A stretch of DNA of 64,000 nt from contig CACBYC010000005.1 of assembly GCA_902543405.1 (NCBI GenBank), forward strand, positions 1 through 64,000, given 5' to 3'. Position numbers and translations under genes: made by a program. This document shows positions 47,474 through 54,806 of this stretch, in pieces. A model generated the notes under the pieces. It did not search any database and was not told the DNA's origin. It worked only from the letters and a program-made list of their open reading frames with translations. Numbering within the stretch: the first letter of the stretch is position 1; the number at the start of each line of letters is the position of its first letter. Source of the DNA: an uncultured Pelagibacteraceae bacterium. Its GTDB lineage: Bacteria; Pseudomonadota; Alphaproteobacteria; Pelagibacterales; Pelagibacteraceae.

Positions 47474-48532
47474 ATGAAAATAGCAGATAAATTAGGTTTA
47501 AAAGATGAAATTTTTGCAAGAATGGTGGTTAAAACAAAAATGTTATTTTCTAATGTAATTGGACATGCTGCAGAACTACATTATGAAAAATATTTAAAAA
47601 ATTCTAAAATTCAATTTACAAAAGCAGATACAGATAATCACTTTGATTACATAGTCGACAATAAAAAAGAGCAAGTAAAAAGATGGGAAAGCGCTGGTAC
47701 AAACGATAAATTTCTTGCGATCAATTTAACTCAAACCCATGGTGATCGTTCTGGAGAAGGAAATTTTTACCATAAAAAATCTTTTGATAAATTAGTTGCT
47801 TATGATGTTCTTTTTAAAAGTTTTAAAAAATTTGACATTAGCGAAATTGAAACCAACAAAAGATTTAAAGATTATATTGTTGGCAAATTTAAAATAAAAA
47901 GAGAAACTGAAAATCTATTAGATAATGAACAAAAAGAATTTCTTAATCTCATTAAAGTTAAAAACAAAGATTATCCTGATGCACTAGAAAAATATAAATC
48001 TAAATTAAATTTAAATTATTTGGATATACTTAAAAAAGTTTGCAATCTTACACTCGAAGAAATTGATAGTTTATTTACTGATGAAAACTTCAGACTAGTA
48101 ACAGGTGCAAAAGGTTTTGCAGCAGAGGAACACTTCAATGTATTGCTTGAAAAAAATAAACTTAATTATAAACAAGATAAAGATATGTATTCTAAAGTTG
48201 ATCATTGGGTTGGAAAACACAGGGTGCAAGTAAAAATTCCAAATTTAAGAGCAGTCACTAATGAAAAATGGGCATTCAAAACACATAAGTCACACGGTTC
48301 AGGTGTTAAAGAACTCTACACTACCGATGAATTTGATTTTGTTGCTCTATTCATAGGATTTAATATGAACGAAAAAATAGATAGATACTTGCCTGTATCA
48401 GTCAAAAATGAATTTTTAATTATTCCTACAAAAGATCTTCCAGAACATCCAAAATATCCCGGTCATTTAAAAAGAGTTTCTTCATTTAATAAGGATTATT
48501 ATAAAGTTAATGATTTATCTTTATTAATTTAA
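47474..48532 (+). CDS. Putative restriction endonuclease with two PD-(D/E)XK-like domains
   Basis: A 352-residue protein that looks like an internal duplication. Domain 1 (about 25-145) has GHAAELHYEKYL (E34), then D58 in NHFDYIV and a QVK motif at 67-69 after E66. Domain 2 (about 210-350) repeats the plan with GFAAEEHFNVLL (E218), D243 in SKVDHWV, and Q252-V-K254. Each also has a HG segment (THGDRSGEG; SHGSGVKE) and a later FDKLVAYDVLF / FDFVALFIGF strand. Helix-E, D and (E/Q)xK are the usual catalytic set of this superfamily. It sits 16 bases before two methyltransferase genes. Specificity unknown. Confidence 0.65.
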   Translation: MKIADKLGLKDEIFARMVVKTKMLFSNVIGHAAELHYEKYLKNSKIQFTKADTDNHFDYIVDNKKEQVKRWESAGTNDKFLAINLTQTHGDRSGEGNFYHKKSFDKLVAYDVLFKSFKKFDISEIETNKRFKDYIVGKFKIKRETENLLDNEQKEFLNLIKVKNKDYPDALEKYKSKLNLNYLDILKKVCNLTLEEIDSLFTDENFRLVTGAKGFAAEEHFNVLLEKNKLNYKQDKDMYSKVDHWVGKHRVQVKIPNLRAVTNEKWAFKTHKSHGSGVKELYTTDEFDFVALFIGFNMNEKIDRYLPVSVKNEFLIIPTKDLPEHPKYPGHLKRVSSFNKDYYKVNDLSLLI

Positions 48533-48548
48533 AAGATATTAAATTTAT

Positions 48549-49364
48549 ATGGCAGAATCGATATTTAGATACCCTGGGGGAAAATTAAAAGCGTTAAAAT
48601 TTATAAATCCATTTTGGCAACAAATAAATCATGATGAGTATAGAGAACCATTTGTTGGTGGTGGTTCTGTATATATCCATAAACCAAATGTTCAATTTAA
48701 TTGGATTAATGACTTAGACAAAGATCTTTATTCTTTTTATAAAATTATATCTAAAATTGATGATAGAGAAAAATTAATTAATGACTTAACTAAAGCGAAA
48801 ATTAATAAAAAAAATCACGACAAATTATACTATTCCAAACCTAAAACTAATTTTGAAAGAGCGTATAGATTTTATATTTTAAATAGATGTTCTTTTTCTG
48901 GAATAACAAAATGGAATTCTTTTATTGGAGATGTGAGATATAATATTAAGAGAGCACAAAAGTTGATAAATCTTGTTGGTGAAAAATTAAAGAAAACAAA
49001 AATAACTAATTCTGATTTTGAAAAAGTTATTGTAGAAAAACCTAGTGGAAAAAAAGTATTTCTTTTTCTAGATCCACCCTATGCTGAAAGTAGACAAATA
49101 GCGGCATATAATATTCATTTTGAAAAAAATGATCATGAGAGGTTGGCAAAATTATTAAAACAAACAAACCATCCCTTTTTATTAACTTATGATAATTGTG
49201 AATACATAAGAAAACTTTATAAATGGGCAAATTTTTATGATCATACTTGGACATACTCTGTAGCAAATTCAAAAGTTCATCATAATCCAAGAGAAAGTGG
49301 CAATGAACTATTTATCTCAAATTTTAAACTCAAGTCGATTAATGAAAATCTCAAACTAATATGA
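48549..49364 (+). CDS. D12-class DNA adenine-N6 methyltransferase 1
   Basis: A 271-residue Dam/MboI-type methyltransferase. Motif X is RYPGGKLKALKFI near residue 7, motif I REPFVGGGSVYI at 32-43, INDLDKDLYSFYKII near 53, and the catalytic motif IV DPPY at 175-178 within LFLDPPYAESRQ. S-adenosylmethionine-dependent adenine methylation is expected, protecting DNA from the adjacent nuclease. It overlaps methyltransferase 2 by 4 bases (ATGA). The two proteins are clear paralogues with different central (target-recognition) regions. Confidence 0.9.
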   Translation: MAESIFRYPGGKLKALKFINPFWQQINHDEYREPFVGGGSVYIHKPNVQFNWINDLDKDLYSFYKIISKIDDREKLINDLTKAKINKKNHDKLYYSKPKTNFERAYRFYILNRCSFSGITKWNSFIGDVRYNIKRAQKLINLVGEKLKKTKITNSDFEKVIVEKPSGKKVFLFLDPPYAESRQIAAYNIHFEKNDHERLAKLLKQTNHPFLLTYDNCEYIRKLYKWANFYDHTWTYSVANSKVHHNPRESGNELFISNFKLKSINENLKLI

Positions 49365-50137
49365 AAAGAGTAAAAACTTGCTTAAGAACGCCAGGGGGTA
49401 AATTTTATGGATTTAGAAAATTAGAAAAATATTTTGATACTGATTTTAATGAATATAGAGAACCATTTTTAGGTGGTGGAAGTGTTTATCTATCTTTAAA
49501 TAAAAATACAAAAAAAAATTGGGTAAATGATATTGATAAAGATCTTATAAATTTTTATCAGACAATAATTGATGATAATAAAAAAAAGCAACTTTATAAA
49601 CTTTTAAGAAATGAAAGTGTTGATAAATCTAGATATAAAAAAATATTAAATTTTTCTCCAAAAAATAAAATAGAAGAGGCATATAAATATTTTTATATTA
49701 ATAGAACCTCTTTTAGCGGCATTATGAATAAACCAAGATGGGGTTACAAAATTGGAAGTAGTGTTGAACCAAAAGGATGGATTGATCGTATTGAACCTGT
49801 TTCCTTAAAGATGAAAAATACTGATTTAACTTCTCTTGATTTTAAAAAAGTAATATCTAAAAAAAGTTCAAATAATGTTTTAATATATTGTGATCCTCCA
49901 TATTATAAGGTTTCAAAGGGAATTTATAAAAATGAATTCTCTCAAAAAAATCATGAAGATCTTTGTGATTTACTAAAAAAAACTAATTTCAAATTCTTAC
50001 TTTCATACAATTATCATAAAGAATTATTAAAAATGTATAAATGGGCATTCATTAATAGTACTGACTGGAAATACTTTATGAGTGAAGGAAGAAGGTTGGT
50101 TGGAAACGAATTAATCATTTCAAATTATAAAATTTAA
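49361..50137 (+). CDS. D12-class DNA adenine-N6 methyltransferase 2
   Basis: A 258-residue paralogue of the preceding enzyme. Motif X is LRTPGGKFYGFRKLE near residue 8, motif I REPFLGGGSVYL at 33-44, VNDIDKDLINFYQ near 55, and motif IV DPPY at 178-181 in IYCDPPYYKVSKG. Two separate m6A enzymes are typical of systems with an asymmetric recognition sequence, each methylating one strand (known for several type IIS systems). Its stop overlaps the convergent helicase gene by 4 bases. Confidence 0.9.
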   Translation: MKRVKTCLRTPGGKFYGFRKLEKYFDTDFNEYREPFLGGGSVYLSLNKNTKKNWVNDIDKDLINFYQTIIDDNKKKQLYKLLRNESVDKSRYKKILNFSPKNKIEEAYKYFYINRTSFSGIMNKPRWGYKIGSSVEPKGWIDRIEPVSLKMKNTDLTSLDFKKVISKKSSNNVLIYCDPPYYKVSKGIYKNEFSQKNHEDLCDLLKKTNFKFLLSYNYHKELLKMYKWAFINSTDWKYFMSEGRRLVGNELIISNYKI

Positions 50138-53100
50138 ATTTCATAATTTAAAAATTTAAAAAAATTATTCATAAGTTTTATTTGATCTAAGTTTTTTGGA
50201 GAACTATCTAATAATTTAGGGTTAAAAAGTATTATTGAAGTAACTTGTGCTCTTGAAATTGCAACATTCAATCTATTTCTACTAAAAAAAAACTCTTTAT
50301 TTCTGGGTAAGGAATCGTTGTCAGATGAAGTCATAGAAATAATAGTTATTGGTGCTTCTTGACCTTGAAATTTATCAATAGTACCCACTCTAGGGTTCTT
50401 AATCTTTGCTTCTTCTAATTTAGAAATTAAAAGATTAACCTGTGTATTGTATGGACTAATAATCAGAAAATCATCAACGGTTAATTTTCTTTTTTTACCA
50501 TTATCATCAAAATCACTTCCTATTAATTGTTGCATTAAATCTTTTACAATTTCAAACTCTTCAATACTTGTTTGAACATTATTTTTGTGATCCATTTGGA
50601 TGTAGTGAATTCCATCTTTTTTAATTAAAGATTTTTTGTCAAATTTAATTATTCTCTTATCTGTTCTTTCATCACAGACCAGTCTTTCTTCATAAAAATT
50701 TGATGAAATAAAATTATTTATCTTAGAATTTAATCTGTAAGTTTTATTTAAAAATATTCCTCTATCTTCTGGAATTGTATCTTTACCTTCTAAAAGATAA
50801 TCTAAAATTGATTGACCGGACTCGTTAGGATGTGTTCCTCTTATTGGTTGTCCTAATTGATTTTGATCTCCTATTAAAACTATATTTTTTGCTATATTGC
50901 CTATGCTAATTAAATCTGCCAAACTTACCTGACCTGCTTCATCTATAAAAAGATAATCAATTTTCTCATCATAAAATGAACTTGCTAAATGATATTTGGT
51001 TCCCGCAAATATTTGACCTACATTATCTTCTTTTAAAGCATCCATAAAAATAGGATCTTTTTCATATGTTTTTATAAATTCTCCATTAAATATAGTATCC
51101 TCATCTTCCAAGTTTCCTCTTTTATAACCTTCAAAGTTAAATTGTTTTTCTTTTGCCATGTCTTCAATTCTTTGGAGCAAATTATGAATTACTTTGTGAG
51201 ATAAACCTGTAATTGCTATCTTTTTATTTTGTTTTAACAATTCTATGATTGCATTAGATGCTTGAAAAGTTTTACCAGTTCCTGGTGGTCCTTGAATGTA
51301 AATAAAACTATCTTCTAAATTAGAAATAATTTTTGGAATCTCTTTACTAAAGTCATCTGACTTAACTATTTTTTCTCCATTTTTAATTCCTTTAATATTT
51401 GGGTGTTTCTTTTCTAAAAAGTCATTCAATGCTTTATATTTTTTCTCATTATTGATTAATGTATCTATGAATTTGTAAGTATTGGAAATGAGTTTAGTAT
51501 TTGGTCTAGGTTTATCGGGACCTATAGATAATAATTGAGGTAACAAACCTTGAGATTTTCCTCTCTTCAATAAAAGTTCCTTTTTTTTATAATCAATGTC
51601 AATTATTGTTCCTGCATAATCATTTTGTTCAATATCTTGATTGTTTGCAATTACAGTTTTTTTACTTTTTCTTAATTTAAAATCTTGGTCTTCAAATTTA
51701 TATGAATATAACAATGATCTTTTGTCAGTAGTAGGTTCACCATTTGACTTCATGTTTCCTATGCACTCAGGATCATCAATTAGTTCTTCGTCAGATTTTG
51801 TTCTTCTATCAAAAAACTCTCTCCATGCGGGTTTGTCTTCACGATTATAAAAACCAATAATGTCAGACATTAATTGTTTTATTTGTTTATTTTTAATTTT
51901 AGACTTTTCAACTTTCTCTTGGTAAGTAATCATATCCACTTCCCAATCTCTTAGTTCCATTTCACTATCCTTTTTTTGTGAAACAAACCAAGAAGTTTCT
52001 GAGGGTTTGATGTCCAACAACCATTTATGAAGTTGGTAAGTAGAATTGCAATCTTGTTTATTGTAACTTTCTATCTCATCTAAAAAGTTTTGATCCTGAG
52101 TTTCTAACCATTCTATATAGTATTCTTGAGATGCATCTCCCCTTTGAACATCACCTTCTCTTTTAAACTCATAAAATTTTTCAACATTTTTAAGTGAGTA
52201 ACTATTTTCTGAAATGAAAAGTCCTTGTCTATTTACCTCTAATAAATTTACAAATTTATCTAGGTTTAAATAGTGATCATATTCAATACCCTTGACTTTG
52301 TGAAATGAAGTTAGTTTTAATAACGCAGTAATCTCATACGAACCATAATGATAAATTTTTGAATTTGGATACTTTTTAAAATGAGATTTAGTAAAATTAA
52401 AAAATTTAATTAAGTTTTTTTTTTCTTCTTCTTTGCTATGAGACCATAATGCCTCAAATTTCTCTTTTCCATTTTCTATATAATAAATTCCTAATAAATA
52501 TTCCAAACCTCCTGGATAGATATGATCTTCAACACTTTCTATATCAAAGTACAAATCACATTCTGATGGTTCAGGTAATAAATTAAAACCTTTAAAACCA
52601 TTTAGATTATTAGGATTTGGTTGATGAATTGGGACATTTGTTTTTTCATACTCTTTTTGAAGTTTTGCTTGAGTGATTAACTTATGTGATATTTCTTTCC
52701 TAAAACCTTTAAGAATTTTATTTGGATTTTGTTTGGAGAGTTTAGTTGCTGTATCAATTTTAAATTCTAATAGTTTTTTTAAATGTACTTTAGTTAATCC
52801 ACCAATTTGATTAAGATTATCCTCTTTAATCCAAATTTTTTCGCATTCTTCTTGCCATTCGCAAGTACTACAAAAACTACACTTCTCTGGTCTTTGTTTA
52901 TCTACACCATTTCCAACAAACTTCTCGTAATTTTCTCTATGAATTTTAAAAAACTCATTAACTTGATTTACTTGAACATCTTCCCTAACCATATTCTTTA
53001 AAACAATAGTAAATCTTTTTGGAAGAACGCCTTGAGTGTTCTCCAACATATATGTGTACATTCCTAATTGAATGATGTGATCTGGTTTTGGTTTATTTGA

Positions 53101-53499
53101 ATACTTTGTATCAATTACCTCATAACTATAATCACCAAATTTTGATTTAAGTTCTTTATTGATTATTAAAAAATCAAATTCACCAGTCCACTTATCTTTC
53201 TTTAACCATCCACCATGAATAATTTCCCAACCGTCTTTCATTGCTTGAATTGTTTTTGAGATTTTTTCTTCTCTAGTTAAATCAGATTTTTTTAAATCTA
53301 ATACTTTCTTATGTGTTTTTTTAAGTTCTTTTAGATAATCTTTTTCATGTTGATTACCTTTTTCAAATCTTATTTTATCGTTAATATTAAGTTCAATTTT
53401 TTTAAGATTTAATTTTTTTTCATTAATTTCATTAAAAATTATGTACTTACAACCTAAGTACTTTTTAAGCATTGTGGGTGAGTAAAGATTTTTTGCCAT
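50134..53499 (-). CDS. Multidomain nuclease-helicase (RecB/Cas4-like nuclease, RNase H-like exonuclease, SF1 helicase)
   Basis: A 1121-residue protein from the ATG at 53499; a TTG 24 bases upstream, inside an iteron, is judged less likely. Domain 1 (about 1-225) is a TM0106/RecB-like nuclease: D109 in GEFDFLI, EVIDTKYS near 127-134, QLGMYTY near 144, and a cysteine cluster CSFCSTCEWQEEC near 207-219, likely an Fe-S site. Domain 2 (about 318-495) is RNase H-like (DIES near 319, YHYGSYE, YSLKNVEKFY, YNKQDC). Domain 3 is an SF1 Upf1/Dna2-type helicase: GPPGTGKT near 737, DEAGQ near 853, IGDQNQLGQ, TYRLN, GTIDKFQGQE and RLNVAISRA. It could process foreign DNA. Confidence 0.85.
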   Translation of the reverse strand: MAKNLYSPTMLKKYLGCKYIIFNEINEKKLNLKKIELNINDKIRFEKGNQHEKDYLKELKKTHKKVLDLKKSDLTREEKISKTIQAMKDGWEIIHGGWLKKDKWTGEFDFLIINKELKSKFGDYSYEVIDTKYSNKPKPDHIIQLGMYTYMLENTQGVLPKRFTIVLKNMVREDVQVNQVNEFFKIHRENYEKFVGNGVDKQRPEKCSFCSTCEWQEECEKIWIKEDNLNQIGGLTKVHLKKLLEFKIDTATKLSKQNPNKILKGFRKEISHKLITQAKLQKEYEKTNVPIHQPNPNNLNGFKGFNLLPEPSECDLYFDIESVEDHIYPGGLEYLLGIYYIENGKEKFEALWSHSKEEEKKNLIKFFNFTKSHFKKYPNSKIYHYGSYEITALLKLTSFHKVKGIEYDHYLNLDKFVNLLEVNRQGLFISENSYSLKNVEKFYEFKREGDVQRGDASQEYYIEWLETQDQNFLDEIESYNKQDCNSTYQLHKWLLDIKPSETSWFVSQKKDSEMELRDWEVDMITYQEKVEKSKIKNKQIKQLMSDIIGFYNREDKPAWREFFDRRTKSDEELIDDPECIGNMKSNGEPTTDKRSLLYSYKFEDQDFKLRKSKKTVIANNQDIEQNDYAGTIIDIDYKKKELLLKRGKSQGLLPQLLSIGPDKPRPNTKLISNTYKFIDTLINNEKKYKALNDFLEKKHPNIKGIKNGEKIVKSDDFSKEIPKIISNLEDSFIYIQGPPGTGKTFQASNAIIELLKQNKKIAITGLSHKVIHNLLQRIEDMAKEKQFNFEGYKRGNLEDEDTIFNGEFIKTYEKDPIFMDALKEDNVGQIFAGTKYHLASSFYDEKIDYLFIDEAGQVSLADLISIGNIAKNIVLIGDQNQLGQPIRGTHPNESGQSILDYLLEGKDTIPEDRGIFLNKTYRLNSKINNFISSNFYEERLVCDERTDKRIIKFDKKSLIKKDGIHYIQMDHKNNVQTSIEEFEIVKDLMQQLIGSDFDDNGKKRKLTVDDFLIISPYNTQVNLLISKLEEAKIKNPRVGTIDKFQGQEAPITIISMTSSDNDSLPRNKEFFFSRNRLNVAISRAQVTSIILFNPKLLDSSPKNLDQIKLMNNFFKFLNYEI

Positions 53500-53519
53500 A
53501 TTAGAATTTACCCCAATTC

Positions 53520-53584
53520 TCAATGAAGTCTAGAAACGGGGTTTTTGAAAAATGGTCAAACTCTCAATGAAGTCTTCAATGAAG
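53520..53584 (+). repeat. Three TCAATGAAG iterons at right end of element 2
   Basis: TCAATGAAG at 53520-53528, 53564-53572 and 53576-53584. Spacings are 44 (four times 11) and 12 bases. Same sequence and orientation as at 46261-46291. It ends 47 bases before att copy A''. Confidence 0.75.
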
Positions 53585-53624
53585 TATTCCAAATATCTAG
53601 GTATTTTGGTATAATTTGGTTCTC

Positions 53625-53648
53625 GGGGGACACAGAACGCCCCTTTTT
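53625..53648 (+). terminator. Hairpin plus T-tract at att copy A'' (displaced tmRNA terminator)
   Basis: GGGGG (53625-53629) can pair with CCCC (53640-53643) and is followed by TTTTT (53644-53648). The last 14 bases before the T-tract extension, ACAGAACGCCCCTT (53632-53645), equal the end of the tmRNA att repeat. Reading across, the original tmRNA would have ended GCCCCTTTTT; the island now separates the T-tract from the gene. Confidence 0.6.
53632..53645 (+). repeat. Attachment site copy A'' (14-bp partial, right end of island)
   Basis: ACAGAACGCCCCTT matches the last 14 bases of the 31-bp att copies. Upstream it diverges, though GGGGG is kept, so the hairpin shape survives with a shorter loop. 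It is 22 bases from the tRNA-Leu 3' end and is taken as attR. Confidence 0.65.
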
Positions 53649-53667
53649 CATATAAAAGATAAATTAA

Positions 53668-53753
53668 TGGTGCGGCCAGAGAGAATCGAACTCTCATGAG
53701 CAAGGCTCACACGGCCCTCAACCGTGCCTGTCTACCAATTTCAGCATGGCCGC
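53668..53753 (-). tRNA. tRNA-Leu (anticodon GAG)
   Basis: 86 bases including encoded CCA. The acceptor stem is GCGGCCA/TGGCCGC with A discriminator. The anticodon arm GCACGG-TTGAGGG-CCGTGT shows anticodon GAG (reads CUC/CUU). A long variable arm (GAGCCTTGCTC) and the T arm GAGAG-TTCGATT-CTCTC are present, as expected for leucine. It lies directly outside the right end of the island but is not itself disrupted. Confidence 0.95.
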
Positions 53754-53811
53754 AAATCATGCGTCAGATTAAATGAATGACAATTCTATTTCAAGTTGAT
53801 AAGTTTTTATT

Positions 53812-54801
53812 ATGGAATACTCAACTCAAGTTAAAATTGCAACTGATCCTATTTATCAAAAGGTTTCTAAATCCATTCCTGAAATAGAGTGGGCCACTCA
53901 TGCACCTTACATTTATAAAATAAATAAACTTAAAAAAGAGAAGAACGCAGTAATTCTTGCTCATAATTACCAAACTCCTGAAATATATCATGGCATATCA
54001 GATTTTTCAGCAGACTCGTTAGCCTTAGCAATTGAAGCTGCAAAAACAGAGGCTGATATAATTGTTATGTGTGGTGTACATTTTATGGCGGAGACTGCAA
54101 AATTGATGAGTCCCGATAAAAAAGTTTTACTGCCAGATATGAAAGCTGGTTGCTCTTTATCCTCATCTATAACTGGTGAAGATGTAAAAAACTTAAAAAA
54201 ACAATACCCTGGTGTTCCTGTAGTATCATACGTTAACACTTCTGCGGATGTTAAGGCTGAAACTGACGTTTGTTGTACATCAGCAAATGCTGTTAAAATT
54301 GTGAACTCTTTAGGTGTAAAAAAAGTAATTTTCTTACCAGATGATTATTTAGCAAAATATGTTGCTTCTCAGACTGATGTAGAAATTATTTCATGGAAAG
54401 GTACTTGTGAGGTTCATGAGCAATTTAATGATGAAGAGATTAATGAAATAAGAAAAAATAATCCTGGGATTAAAATTATTGCTCATCCTGAATGTCCTCC
54501 TGATGTAATAAAAGCAAGTGATTTTGCTGGCTCAACTAGTGGGATGATTAAATATGTAAAAGATAATCAACCTGAGAAAGTTATGATGGTTACAGAATGC
54601 TCAATGAGTGATAATGTTCAAATTGATAATCCTAATGTAGAATTTATTAGACCTTGTAACTTATGTCCTCACATGAAAAGAATTACACTGCCAAAAATAC
54701 TTGATTGTTTAGAAAATGAAACCAACGAATTAATAATGGACCACGAAACAATTGAGAAAGCTAGGAAATCAGTAGAGAGAATGGCTGAAATAGGCAGATA
54801 A
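53812..54801 (+). CDS. nadA: Quinolinate synthase
   Basis: A 329-residue 4Fe-4S enzyme that condenses iminoaspartate and dihydroxyacetone phosphate to quinolinate in NAD synthesis. Motifs: AVILAHNYQTPEIYH near residue 43, VMCGVHFMAETAKLMSPDK near 84 (cluster Cys), VSYVNTSADVKAETDVCCTS near 139, AHPECPPDV near 220 (cluster Cys), and the third ligand in RPCNLCPHMKRI near 282. It is followed by nadC after 5 bases. No nadB lies next to it. Confidence 0.96.
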   Translation: MEYSTQVKIATDPIYQKVSKSIPEIEWATHAPYIYKINKLKKEKNAVILAHNYQTPEIYHGISDFSADSLALAIEAAKTEADIIVMCGVHFMAETAKLMSPDKKVLLPDMKAGCSLSSSITGEDVKNLKKQYPGVPVVSYVNTSADVKAETDVCCTSANAVKIVNSLGVKKVIFLPDDYLAKYVASQTDVEIISWKGTCEVHEQFNDEEINEIRKNNPGIKIIAHPECPPDVIKASDFAGSTSGMIKYVKDNQPEKVMMVTECSMSDNVQIDNPNVEFIRPCNLCPHMKRITLPKILDCLENETNELIMDHETIEKARKSVERMAEIGR

Positions 54802-54806
54802 ATTCA

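Larger units (their letters stand above)
46217..53645. mobile_element. Genomic island element 2 (tmRNA-integrated, restriction/defence cargo)
   Basis: DNA between att copy A' and the partial copy A'' (7429 bases). TCAATGAAG iterons lie just inside both ends (46261-46291 and 53520-53584). Cargo: a small basic protein, an unknown protein, an EVE-like protein, a duplicated-domain nuclease, two D12 adenine methyltransferases and a nuclease-helicase. No integrase or transposase is present. Gene strands are mixed, unlike the uniform minus strand of the flanking host DNA to the left. Confidence 0.72.

Noticed and set aside
47474-48532. Frameshifted or fused pair of separate nuclease genes
   Set aside because: The frame is continuous, with a linker of about 60 residues between the halves and no internal start with a ribosome-binding site.
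53520-53584. TCAATGAAG repeats as a CRISPR array
   Set aside because: Units are 9 bp with 11- to 44-bp periodicity and no unique spacers of CRISPR length; no cas1 or cas2 is present. The Cas4-like nuclease domain belongs to a helicase fusion.
53668-53753. tRNA-Leu as the island's integration target
   Set aside because: It is intact and none of its sequence is repeated in the island. The repeated sequence is from the tmRNA 3' end.
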